From positions 1,302,001-1,366,000 of the forward strand of contig CP064984.1 of assembly GCA_016699615.1 (NCBI GenBank): DNA of 64,000 bases, given 5' to 3'. Source of the stretch: Sphingobacteriales bacterium (GTDB lineage Bacteria; Bacteroidota; Bacteroidia; Chitinophagales; JADIYW01). This document shows positions 29,584 through 37,434 of the stretch, piece after piece (position 1 is the first letter of the stretch; each line of letters opens with the position of its first letter). The notes below the pieces were generated by a model that saw only the letters and a program-made list of their open reading frames with translations, did no database searches and was not told where the DNA came from. A program made the position numbers and the translations under genes.

Positions 29584-29883
29584 ATGAAAGTAGAAATTCA
29601 ATCCGTACATTTTAATGCAGACGCAAGTTTATTATCATTCATCAACAAAAAAATGAATAAGCTAGAAACGTTTTATGACAAAGTAATTGGTGCTGATGTT
29701 ATTTTAAGCTTAGACCAATTGGGTACGCAAGTAAAAGACAAAGTGGTAACGATAAAAACTATAGTGCCAGGAAATGTACTCATTGCCAAAGAAAAAAGTA
29801 AAAAATTTGAAGAAGCTGTTGATTTAGCAACAGAATCTATCAGAAAACAAATTGAAAAAATAAAAGGAAAAAACCAGAGTTAA
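29584..29883 (+). CDS. hpf: ribosome hibernation-promoting factor HPF/RaiA (short form)
   Basis: The start at 29584 gives the usual family beginning MKVEIQSVHFNADASLLSFI, while the longer open frame from 29539 overlaps the true end of xerC. About 99 residues with the beta-alpha-beta fold (IGADVILSLDQL, VVTIKTIVPGNVLIA, EAVDLATESIRKQIEK). It binds the 30S decoding area and silences ribosomes in stationary phase. Next to xerC, as in many Bacteroidota. Confidence 0.9.
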   Translation: MKVEIQSVHFNADASLLSFINKKMNKLETFYDKVIGADVILSLDQLGTQVKDKVVTIKTIVPGNVLIAKEKSKKFEEAVDLATESIRKQIEKIKGKNQS

Positions 29884-29907
29884 ATATTTTTTTATAATAT
29901 TAAAATT

Positions 29908-29935
29908 TGCCTGAGTAATATGCTCAGGCATTTTT
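29908..29935 (+). terminator. terminator after hpf
   Basis: An 8-bp stem (TGCCTGAG / CTCAGGCA, 29908-29915 and 29923-29930) with a 7-base loop is followed by TTTTTA, 25 bases past the hpf stop. Confidence 0.85.
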
Positions 29936-29989
29936 ATTTTATTCTGTAGAATATCATTATATTTACATAGTAATTTGTTACACACAGCA

Positions 29990-30844
29990 ATGAAACAACA
30001 AGAAGAAGGAAAATGGAGGCAATGGTGGAATAAACTAAAAAATGTTTATAGACTACAACTTGTAGAAGAAAAAACATATGATGTCAAATTTGTTCTTGAG
30101 CTAAATAGATTAAATGTAATTACACTTGCTGGTATATTAATTGCAATATTTACAGCAATAAATTTCTTGCTAATTGCATACACACCACTCAAGCAATATA
30201 TTCCAGGATATGGTTCTGCAAATAGTAAGAAAGAACTAGTAGAATTAAAATTAAAAACAGAAAACCTTGAAGATAAAATTGCCGCTAACGAAAAATATAA
30301 TAGCAATTTAAAGAATATTTTAAAAGATAAGATAAAAGTAGCCAAACTTCAAGATGATATCCAAAAAGTAAATATAGACTCTAATATGTTGACTAATTTG
30401 AGTAGAAATGAAGCAAAATTTATATCAGATATAGAAAAAGGATTGAAAAATGCAGAACTGTATGATAACCTAAGATATAAAAACCAAAATAACATACTAA
30501 AAACCTTGCACCTTAATCAAGTTTCAGAGCAAGCAATTGCACAAAAATATTCTAAAACAAATACTGCAATTGCTTATCAAGCACTAGCAAATGCACCAAT
30601 TTATACATCATTAGATGGAAAGATAATAAGTATAGAACAAAATACAGCAAATAATACATACACAGTACTAATTCAACATGCTAATGACTTGATTTCTAAA
30701 TATAAAAATATTAACACAATTAAATATAAAATAGCTAACTTTGTAGAAGCAGGAGCTGTATTAGGCAAATCAGATGATAAAAACAATCCACAATATGAAT
30801 TGTGGTACAAAGGTTCTCCTATCAATCCTGAAAAATATTATTAA
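29990..30844 (+). CDS. degenerate LytM (M23-like) protein with one membrane helix
   Basis: The ATG at 29990 is preferred to an upstream TTG. The 284-residue protein has a cytoplasmic N-terminus, one transmembrane helix (VITLAGILIAIFTAINFLLI), a coiled-coil region (KKELVELKLKTENLEDKIAA) and a C-terminal LytM-like domain (VLIQHANDLISKYKNIN ... YELWYKGSPINPEKYY). All the zinc ligands appear to be missing: no HxxxD motif, and the usual HLHFELW is NPQYELW. It is thus probably a regulator or scaffold of peptidoglycan hydrolysis, like EnvC, not an enzyme. It is followed 16 bases later by a bactofilin. Confidence 0.7.
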   Translation: MKQQEEGKWRQWWNKLKNVYRLQLVEEKTYDVKFVLELNRLNVITLAGILIAIFTAINFLLIAYTPLKQYIPGYGSANSKKELVELKLKTENLEDKIAANEKYNSNLKNILKDKIKVAKLQDDIQKVNIDSNMLTNLSRNEAKFISDIEKGLKNAELYDNLRYKNQNNILKTLHLNQVSEQAIAQKYSKTNTAIAYQALANAPIYTSLDGKIISIEQNTANNTYTVLIQHANDLISKYKNINTIKYKIANFVEAGAVLGKSDDKNNPQYELWYKGSPINPEKYY

Positions 30845-30860
30845 TATTAAAATATAATAT

Positions 30861-31265
30861 ATGTTTGGTAAAAATACAAATGCAAATCAAAATGGAAGTT
30901 TAGTTGCAAACCATATAAATGATAATACAACAATAAATGGCGACATACAAGCAAACAGCGATATGCGTATAGATGGCAATGTGAAAGGTAATGTTGTTTG
31001 TACATCAAAAGTTGTAATTGGCAAATCATCAAAAGTAGAAGGCAATATTAAGTGCGCAGATTTGACGATAGAAGGAGTTGTAAAAGGTGATGTAATTGCA
31101 GAAAATGTATTACATTTTAGACAAACTGCTACCTACGAAGGCAATATAAAATATGGTAAATTAATTGTTGAAGAAGGTGCAAACATAATTGGTTCATTAT
31201 TGCAAAACAGAAAAAATGTATCTATAAATGAAACCAAAACCACCAGCCAACAACAAATCGCTTAA
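30861..31265 (+). CDS. bactofilin (polymer-forming cytoskeletal protein)
   Basis: Bactofilins form stable filaments that guide cell-wall machinery. The 134-residue protein has the beta-helix pattern with regular hydrophobic repeats: DMRIDGNVKGNVVCTSKVVI, GKSSKVEGNIKCADLTIEGV and VKGDVIAENVLHFRQTATYE. The N- and C-termini are polar and unstructured. It is coupled to a LytM-like gene upstream and overlaps atpZ by 38 bases downstream, an arrangement typical of Bacteroidota. Confidence 0.9.
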   Translation: MFGKNTNANQNGSLVANHINDNTTINGDIQANSDMRIDGNVKGNVVCTSKVVIGKSSKVEGNIKCADLTIEGVVKGDVIAENVLHFRQTATYEGNIKYGKLIVEEGANIIGSLLQNRKNVSINETKTTSQQQIA

Positions 31266-31455
31266 TGCGCAGTTATTAGAGTTTAGTGGCATGGCATTTG
31301 AAATGCTAGTAATTATTGGCATATTTGTATTGCTCGGAAGATTTATAGATAAAAAAATAACACTCGAACTTCCTATTTTTACTATTATTTTAAGTTTAGT
31401 TGGACTAGCTGCATCATTTTATCAAATATTTAGAAGACTACAAAAAAACGAGTAG
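31228..31455 (+). CDS. AtpZ/AtpI family membrane protein
   Basis: A 75-residue protein with two hydrophobic segments (FEMLVIIGIFVLLGRFID and IFTIILSLVGLAASFYQIF) and a short basic tail, as in AtpZ, the small F-type ATPase-associated protein. It overlaps the end of the bactofilin gene. Normally atpB and the other ATP synthase genes follow after one more small gene, but here they are missing. Confidence 0.8.
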   Translation: MKPKPPANNKSLNAQLLEFSGMAFEMLVIIGIFVLLGRFIDKKITLELPIFTIILSLVGLAASFYQIFRRLQKNE

Positions 31456-31464
31456 AATATTGCT

Positions 31465-31842
31465 ATGTCTGTTGTAAAAAAGTGGTTACTTACCTTGCTC
31501 ATTTTATTGTTATCTTTTTATTTGTTGAGTAATACATTGCCTCAATTAAAAAAATGTATTATTTATTTTAATGTAATGTCTTTTTTTATCTCAATAATAT
31601 TTATGTTCATCAACATATTAGCAGAAAACCAAACAGCATCAGGCAAACTAGCATACACATTAGGCTCAATCGGAAACAAGTTTATATTATCTATCATAGC
31701 ATTTATTGGATATTTTTATACCTTGTACAAAGGCACTAAAATAGAAATCTTAACAGCATTTGGCATTTATTTTACCTATTTTATTATATCTTATTTATTT
31801 TTATTTCAACTAGGAAATAAAAAGATATCTAAGCTCAAGTAA
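31465..31842 (+). CDS. small four-helix membrane protein next to atpZ
   Basis: A 125-residue protein with about four transmembrane helices (LLTLLILLLSFYLLSN, FFISIIFMFINILA, FILSIIAFIGYFYTLY, FGIYFTYFIISYLFLFQL). In many Bacteroidota an unnamed protein of this kind sits between atpZ and atpB. Its function is unknown. Here the convergent ackA-pduL gene follows 9 bases later. Confidence 0.6.
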   Translation: MSVVKKWLLTLLILLLSFYLLSNTLPQLKKCIIYFNVMSFFISIIFMFINILAENQTASGKLAYTLGSIGNKFILSIIAFIGYFYTLYKGTKIEILTAFGIYFTYFIISYLFLFQLGNKKISKLK

Positions 31843-31850
31843 TGATGATT

Positions 31851-33656
31851 TTATATTTTCTTATCATGCAAAACACATGATAAGTTGCTTGGCATAAGCA
31901 CGCCACTTTCGCCAGATTTTAATTCTGCAGCATTGCCTTCATCTGTGTCAATATGCATTTCGAGTTTGTATTTATCAGAAACTCTAATCAATACATTTTT
32001 GAAAGTAAGCGGACGCTCATCATCATCAATATCTACACTAACAATATCTTTATCTTTTACACCAAAAGTTTCAGCATCTGTTGGGTGCATATGTATATGC
32101 CTCCACGCTTGTATCACACCTTCAGCAATTTGAACTTTGCCATGTGGTCCTTCAAGCGTAATTCCTGGTGAGCCTTTTGTATTTCCACTTTCGCGAATAG
32201 GTGCATCTAATCCTAAGAAAAACTCATCAGTTCTTGATATTTCAACTTGATCTTTTGGTCTTAATGGTCCAAGTATTCTCACATTATCAATTCTATTTTT
32301 TGTACCAATAAGATTTACAGTTTCATTCGCTGCATATTGCTCAGGTTGCGATAGTGGCTTAAATTCTGTAAGCTGATAATCTTTTCCAAATAATATGTCT
32401 AAAGTTTCTCTACAAAGATGAACATGTCTTGCAGATATGGCAATAGGTATTCTTGGTAGCACATTTACTTTATTCTCTTCTTCAATAATTTTTTGAGTAT
32501 CCAAAGCAATAGCTAATTCCTCATTTGTTTTTACAGCCAAAATTTTTACTCTAGATGTTTCATCCTGAAGTTCAATGACTGTTTTATCATCCGTTATTTT
32601 TTCAAATTTGTTTTTATCATTATCTAAATGAATTCCCATAAATGCCAAACGACCACAAACTCTATTTCTAATTTCAGCAGCATTTTCGCCAACACCACCC
32701 GTAAAAAGTAAAATATCAATGCCACCCATAATTGCAGCATATGCGCCTATATATTTTGTAATTCTGTGCGTATATACTTGAAGCGCCATTCTACAATCTT
32801 CATTTCCTTGCTCAGCTTGTTGCAAAATATCGCGCATATCATTGCCAATGCCACTTAGCCCAGCCAATCCAGATTTTTTATTTAATAATTCATCTATTTG
32901 TTCTATTGACCAATTGTGTTGCTGAGCTAGTGATAAGATAATTCCTGCATCAATATCGCCAGAGCGTGTGCCCATAACCAAACCTTCTAGTGGTGTCATG
33001 CCCATAGATGTTTCTGCACTACGTCCATATTCTACAGCACATACACTTGCACCATTGCCCAGATGACAAGATACTATACGCAGTTGTTTAATATCTGTTT
33101 GTAGATATTCGGCAGCCTTGGTACTAACATACTGATGTGATGTACCATGAAATCCATATCTTTTTATTTGATATTGCTGAGCAACATTTTTGTCTATGGC
33201 ATATTGTTTTGCTCTATTGGGTATTGTTTGGTGGAATGCTGTATCAAAAACAGCAACTTGAGGTACACTATCAAATATTTTTGAACAGGCTCTAATTCCA
33301 GCTAAATTCGCAGGATTGTGTAAAGGCGCTAATTTTATAAATGCTGCTATTTCTTGTTCTACAGAAGCATCAATCAATGTTGGTTGAGTATATTTGTCGC
33401 CACCATGCACTACTCTATGTCCAATAGCAACAATATTTAAGTCATTAATGTGTTGTTTTAATTGTTGTAGACAAAAACTTAAGATAGCATCAAACTCTAA
33501 AACACCATTATAACTAATTTCATTTTTGTTGATAGTAATTTTAGGTTGATTGAGAAGACGTTCTGCTCTAAGTATTAGTACAGTTTGCTTAGATGTGGTA
33601 TCAATAACATCAGCTTTCAAAGAAGAACTACCACAATTAACAACAAGTATATGCAT
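31851..33656 (-). CDS. acetate kinase fused to PduL-type phosphotransacylase
   Basis: The 601-residue protein is two enzymes in one chain. Residues 1-392 are acetate kinase: NCGSSSLK at 7-14, GHRVVHGG at 79-86, RYGFHGTSH near 166-174, GTRSGDIDAG near 229-238. Residues 400-590 are a PduL-type phosphotransacylase with SARHVHL (408-414), PLRPKDQVEISRTDEF, ESGNTKGSPGITLEGPHG and the metal-binding RHIHMHP (519-525). It would convert acyl-CoA plus phosphate to acyl-phosphate and then to acetate (or propionate) plus ATP, in the cytoplasm. All motifs needed by both halves are present. A good promoter lies upstream. Confidence 0.9.
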   Translation of the reverse strand: MHILVVNCGSSSLKADVIDTTSKQTVLILRAERLLNQPKITINKNEISYNGVLEFDAILSFCLQQLKQHINDLNIVAIGHRVVHGGDKYTQPTLIDASVEQEIAAFIKLAPLHNPANLAGIRACSKIFDSVPQVAVFDTAFHQTIPNRAKQYAIDKNVAQQYQIKRYGFHGTSHQYVSTKAAEYLQTDIKQLRIVSCHLGNGASVCAVEYGRSAETSMGMTPLEGLVMGTRSGDIDAGIILSLAQQHNWSIEQIDELLNKKSGLAGLSGIGNDMRDILQQAEQGNEDCRMALQVYTHRITKYIGAYAAIMGGIDILLFTGGVGENAAEIRNRVCGRLAFMGIHLDNDKNKFEKITDDKTVIELQDETSRVKILAVKTNEELAIALDTQKIIEEENKVNVLPRIPIAISARHVHLCRETLDILFGKDYQLTEFKPLSQPEQYAANETVNLIGTKNRIDNVRILGPLRPKDQVEISRTDEFFLGLDAPIRESGNTKGSPGITLEGPHGKVQIAEGVIQAWRHIHMHPTDAETFGVKDKDIVSVDIDDDERPLTFKNVLIRVSDKYKLEMHIDTDEGNAAELKSGESGVLMPSNLSCVLHDKKI

Positions 33657-33669
33657 AAAAAAATTTTTG

Positions 33670-33701
33670 CAAATATATCTTGTTATAAGCTACTTAACAA
33701 A
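33670..33701 (-). promoter_or_regulatory. promoter of the ackA-pduL fusion
   Basis: On the minus strand TTTG (33698-33701) is followed after 20 bases by TATATTTG (33670-33677), a good match to the Bacteroidota -33/-7 promoter. The ATG follows 13 bases after the -7 box. Confidence 0.65.
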
Positions 33702-33737
33702 TATAAGATATGAATTTATAAGAATGTAATATAATGA

Positions 33738-34172
33738 TTATTTTACGCCAGTGTGTCCAAAGCCACCTTCGCCTCTTTCTGTTTCGCCTAATTCATCTAC
33801 TTCTTTTAAAGTAACTTTCTCGTATTTGGCAATTATCATTTGTGCTATGCGCTCTCCTGTATTAATAACAGTGGTTTCGTTAGAAAGATTAATCATAATT
33901 ACTTTTATTTCACCTCTGTAATCAGAATCTATAGTACCTGGTGAGTTTAGTATTGTTAATCCTTTTTTTAAGGCAAGTCCGCTTCTTGGTCTTACTTGTG
34001 CTTCGTAGCCATCAGGTAGTTCTATCGATAATCCAGTAGGAATTAATGCTCTTTGTAATGGTTTTAGCATAATAGGTTCTGTAAGATGTGCTCTTAAATC
34101 CATACCAGCAGAACCTAATGTTTCGTATGCTGGCAACTGATTATCTGACTCATTAACTACTTTTATTTTCAT
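33738..34172 (-). CDS. dut: deoxyuridine triphosphate nucleotidohydrolase (dUTPase)
   Basis: Dut hydrolyses dUTP to dUMP, keeping uracil out of DNA and feeding dTMP synthesis. The 144-residue protein has the five trimeric dUTPase motifs: [44 protein letters not shown], and the C-terminal [13 protein letters not shown]. It is intact and lies 39 bases downstream of the flippase gene on the same strand. Confidence 0.95.
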   Translation of the reverse strand: MKIKVVNESDNQLPAYETLGSAGMDLRAHLTEPIMLKPLQRALIPTGLSIELPDGYEAQVRPRSGLALKKGLTILNSPGTIDSDYRGEIKVIMINLSNETTVINTGERIAQMIIAKYEKVTLKEVDELGETERGEGGFGHTGVK

Positions 34173-34211
34173 AATTCTTTATTTTATTCCTTACAATACA
34201 AATATAAATAT

Positions 34212-35678
34212 CTAATTGGTAATATTGGTTATCGTTTTGTTTTTTTCTACTTTATAAACAATACCAGAATAGGTGCCTAAAATGAATACAGACAACAATA
34301 CTTGAAAAAACAAATTTGGAATGTGTTGTTCTATCACCATTTTATAGATGACAAAAATAAGCATGGTAATGGATAGATAGAGTCCAATTCTTTTATAGGC
34401 ATATGGAATTGGAAAATACTTTCTTTCTAACACATAACCAACCAATAACATAACAACATAACAGGCTAATGTAGACCAAGCTGAACCAACATATCCAATT
34501 TTAGGCACTAAAATAATGTTTAGAACCACAGTAACTGATGCACCAATAACTGAAATTATAGCACCAAAATATGTTCTGTCTGTAACTTTGTACCAAGTAG
34601 ATAAATTGAAATAAACGCCTAAGCACATATTGGCCAATAATAAAATAGGTACAATAAATAATCCTTGAAACAATACTTGCGCAGTTGGTGTGTACCAAAT
34701 AAAAAAAGCTTTAAATAATGGCATTAGTGTAATGATAGCTAAAAAAATGAAACAGGCACAGATAATATAAAACTTCATCATTTGTGCGTACATATCTCTA
34801 TTATTTTCTGATGATGCCTCTTTAAAGAAAATAGGTTCTGCAGCAAAACGATAAGCTTGCAAAAACATAGTAATTGGCATGGCAAACTTATAGTTGAAAC
34901 TATAAATACCAAGATGTATTTTATTGGTTATGGTATCATAAGGCAATAGTTTGGTCATCATGGCACGGTCTAGCATTTCATTTGTCATTCCTGCTAAGCC
35001 AACCAACATAACAGGCAAACCGTAGATGAGCATTTTTTTATACAATTGAGTATCAAAAGAAATAGAAAGTTTTGGAATTTGAAATAATAGAATAATAAAT
35101 GTAAGTACACTGGCAATCAGATTTGAGATAAATATGTATTCTACTTTAGGTATGTTTAGTTTGATGTTTAAATATGGTAAAACAATAAAAAATATAATAT
35201 TTGAAAATATAAACAATAAGATATTTAGTATTTTAAAAAAGGCAAACTTAAGTGGTCTGTTTTGTGCTCTTAATGATGCATAAGGTAATGCACAAAACAC
35301 ATCAAACACCATAATGAAAGCGAATATTTTTATAAGCTGCGCAGATTCTTCAACAAAGTTTTGTATTGGACTAATTCCTAAAAAAACAAACAATACAAAT
35401 AATAAAGTACAGCCAATAACAGAAGAAAACGCTGTAAAAAAGGCATTGTTTTTTGAGTCTTCTTTGTGGAGGAAACGAAAGAAAGTTGTTTCCATACCAT
35501 GCGTTAGAAATACTAATAGAAAACCAGCGTAAGCATACAATTTACTATATACACCATACTCTTCAGCAGAAATGTAACGGATTATAAATAATCCGAACAA
35601 ATAATTGATAAACCGAGCTAAAATACTACTAACACTATAGGCAGCAGTTTCTGAGGCTAATTTTTTCGCTAAACCCAA
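34212..35678 (-). CDS. polysaccharide flippase (Wzx/MurJ-like)
   Basis: A 488-residue, 12-14 helix membrane protein of the MOP superfamily. Its N-terminus (ASETAAYSVSSILARFINYL, FIIRYISAEEYGVYSKLYAY) is typical of Wzx-like flippases, and the middle motif (LPVMLVGLAGMTNEMLDRAM) also fits. Such proteins move lipid-linked oligosaccharides across the inner membrane. The start is a TTG (35678), and a TACTTTTG -7-like box lies 14 bases upstream at 35693-35700. No other polysaccharide genes are adjacent. Confidence 0.8.
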   Translation of the reverse strand: MGLAKKLASETAAYSVSSILARFINYLFGLFIIRYISAEEYGVYSKLYAYAGFLLVFLTHGMETTFFRFLHKEDSKNNAFFTAFSSVIGCTLLFVLFVFLGISPIQNFVEESAQLIKIFAFIMVFDVFCALPYASLRAQNRPLKFAFFKILNILLFIFSNIIFFIVLPYLNIKLNIPKVEYIFISNLIASVLTFIILLFQIPKLSISFDTQLYKKMLIYGLPVMLVGLAGMTNEMLDRAMMTKLLPYDTITNKIHLGIYSFNYKFAMPITMFLQAYRFAAEPIFFKEASSENNRDMYAQMMKFYIICACFIFLAIITLMPLFKAFFIWYTPTAQVLFQGLFIVPILLLANMCLGVYFNLSTWYKVTDRTYFGAIISVIGASVTVVLNIILVPKIGYVGSAWSTLACYVVMLLVGYVLERKYFPIPYAYKRIGLYLSITMLIFVIYKMVIEQHIPNLFFQVLLSVFILGTYSGIVYKVEKNKTITNITN

Positions 35679-35789
35679 AATTTTATTTTAGGCAAAAGTA
35701 ATCATTTTAATTATGAAAACATCATACCACGATGATTGTTAGCTTAGATTAAAACAATAAATATTGAATATTTTTTCTGAAAAACGAGA

Positions 35790-36077
35790 CTAAAATTTTA
35801 CATCTTGGATAGATGCATCTTTTTCAAATTGTGCCTTAGCAAATGGACATAAAGGCATAATTTTTATATTGTTTGCTCTAGCAAAATCAACAGCACTCAT
35901 TACTAGCATTTTTCCATATCCTTTGCCTCCAAAAGCATTTTCTACACCAGTATGGTCAATAATAACTTTTGATGTACCTGCCCATTGGTAAGTCATTTCT
36001 CCAGCAAAGACATCATTTTCATAAATTACAAAACGACCTTCTCTGCCATCTTCTTCACGTTCTATTTTTATATTCAT
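35790..36077 (-). CDS. yjdJ: GNAT-type N-acetyltransferase (YjdJ-like)
   Basis: A 95-residue minimal GNAT domain with FVIYENDVFAGEMTYQW and the acetyl-CoA motif VENAFGGKGYGKMLVMSAVD, ending in MPLCPFAKAQFEKD. It is a member of the small YjdJ/NATD1 group, distinct from ordinary 150-residue GNATs. It starts one base after the end of a YjdI-like Fe-S gene, the same order as in E. coli, which strongly supports a linked role. The substrate is unknown. Confidence 0.8.
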   Translation of the reverse strand: MNIKIEREEDGREGRFVIYENDVFAGEMTYQWAGTSKVIIDHTGVENAFGGKGYGKMLVMSAVDFARANNIKIMPLCPFAKAQFEKDASIQDVKF

Positions 36078-36078
36078 A

Positions 36079-36288
36079 CTATTTTTGTTTTATGCTTAAA
36101 GCACCAGAAGGACATTTTGCTACTTGCTCCAATAATTGTTCAGATGTTGCATTTTCTATTTTTATCCAAGGCTTTTCTTTTGGATGATATACTTGTGGTA
36201 ATGTTTTTACACACATACCAGAATGTGTACATTTTCTATCTTGCCACAAGATTGTGATTTCGCCATTTGTATATTCTTTTTCAGACAT
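36079..36288 (-). CDS. yjdI: (4Fe-4S) mono-cluster protein YjdI-like
   Basis: A 69-residue protein with four Cys-related positions (RKCTHSGMCVKTLPQVY then AKCPSGALSI), resembling ferredoxin-like YjdI. It sits directly before the GNAT gene with a one-base gap. It may supply or sense electrons for the neighbour; this is inferred from gene order alone. Confidence 0.8.
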   Translation of the reverse strand: MSEKEYTNGEITILWQDRKCTHSGMCVKTLPQVYHPKEKPWIKIENATSEQLLEQVAKCPSGALSIKQK

Positions 36289-36321
36289 AATATTTTATTT
36301 AAGTATTATAAATATAGTATT

Positions 36322-36900
36322 TTATTGTGACAAATGTTTTTCTATTCTAGTGTCTGGTATTAGCCAAACGATGGCAACAACGGTGTAGCATGCAGCACTA
36401 ATTATTGGCATAAAAAAAGATAGACAGATGCCTGAAAAATATAAAAATAATGACAAAATCTCTTTTTTCCTGTCCTCTAATGCCATTCCAATAACAGACT
36501 AACGACCTTCAAATTTTATTGCTACTCTTTCAAGAACAATGTATGCAAATGCACATAATAATAAGTTGATTCCATATAATGCTACTGGATTTTTATCGAA
36601 TTGATTTTCTCCCATCCATGCTGTTGTAAATGGTATTAGTGATAGTGCAAACAGTAAAAATAAATTTGCCCATAAAACTTTTCCATTAACTTTTTCAATG
36701 GCTTGAAATAGATGATGATGATTGTTCCAATAAATGCCTACATATATGAAACTTAAAATATAAGATAAAAATTTTGGTATGAGTGGCTTTAAGCTTGCAA
36801 AATCTGAGCCATTTGCTGGTGCTTTCATTTCTAAAACCATGATTGTGATAACGATGGCTAAAACACCATCACTAAATGCTTCTAATCTTCCTGTTTTCAT
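36322..36900 (-). pseudogene. TMEM175 family potassium channel, interrupted by TAG
   Basis: The open part (36499-36900) gives residues 1-133, beginning MKTGRLEAFSDGVLAIVITIM with the FSDG signature of TMEM175 channels. A TAG at 36499-36501 stops it, but the frame continues for about 58 residues after it (SVIGMALEDRKKEILSLFLY to VWLIPDTRIEKHLSQ) and ends at TAA 36322-36324. This tail is typical for the last two helices and gives the full length of about 192. TAG probably replaced a Lys or Gln codon. Bacterial members form potassium channels in the inner membrane. Confidence 0.75.
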
Positions 36901-36942
36901 TATTTTAAAAAAGATATGTTACTATGATGTTTTTATTGGGTT

Positions 36943-37434
36943 TTATTTTTCGAATGTGTTATTTGCCCAAGTAAAAAATTCTGTTAGTGAAAATACTAGT
37001 ACATTTTTGTTTTCGTTATTCTTAGTTGTATAAAGTTTTTTTGACACAGCATCTTTCAACCATTTTTTAGCACCTGACTTAAAACCATTACCATCAATCA
37101 ATATTATAATATTGTTTTCAGGCATTGACTCAATAGTATTTAAATATAAATAGGGTAGTTTTTCATCAACAGAACCAGGAGATTGTTGCCATTTACATTC
37201 TATTCTTATTTTTAATTTATATTTTTCTGACAAGAGCAAAAATTCTGTATTTCCTTTATGTCCATAAATTGTTGTAAATGGCACATTTTTTAGCAATAGT
37301 TCTTTCCCATAATTTTCAGGATTCTCGTCCCATTTTCTATACATTTCGATCTCAAAACCTTTTGAAAATAATACGGTTTGAACTGCTTTTTCGAGTTGCG
37401 TTCCTGTAATATTAGTTTTTCTTCCCTTTTCCAT
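36943..37434 (-). CDS. putative PD-(D/E)XK type II restriction endonuclease
   Basis: A 163-residue protein with a nuclease-like core: EFLLLSEKYKLKIRIECKWQ carries the ExK motif (IECKWQ), and NTIESMPENNIIILIDGNGF follows as the next strand. The preceding GHKGNTEF region could supply the acidic residue. Its ATG overlaps the stop codon of the adenine methyltransferase gene, a typical restriction-modification layout with the methyltransferase first. The recognition site is unknown; the partner is a D12-class enzyme, so GATC is only one possibility. Confidence 0.7.
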   Translation of the reverse strand: MEKGRKTNITGTQLEKAVQTVLFSKGFEIEMYRKWDENPENYGKELLLKNVPFTTIYGHKGNTEFLLLSEKYKLKIRIECKWQQSPGSVDEKLPYLYLNTIESMPENNIIILIDGNGFKSGAKKWLKDAVSKKLYTTKNNENKNVLVFSLTEFFTWANNTFEK

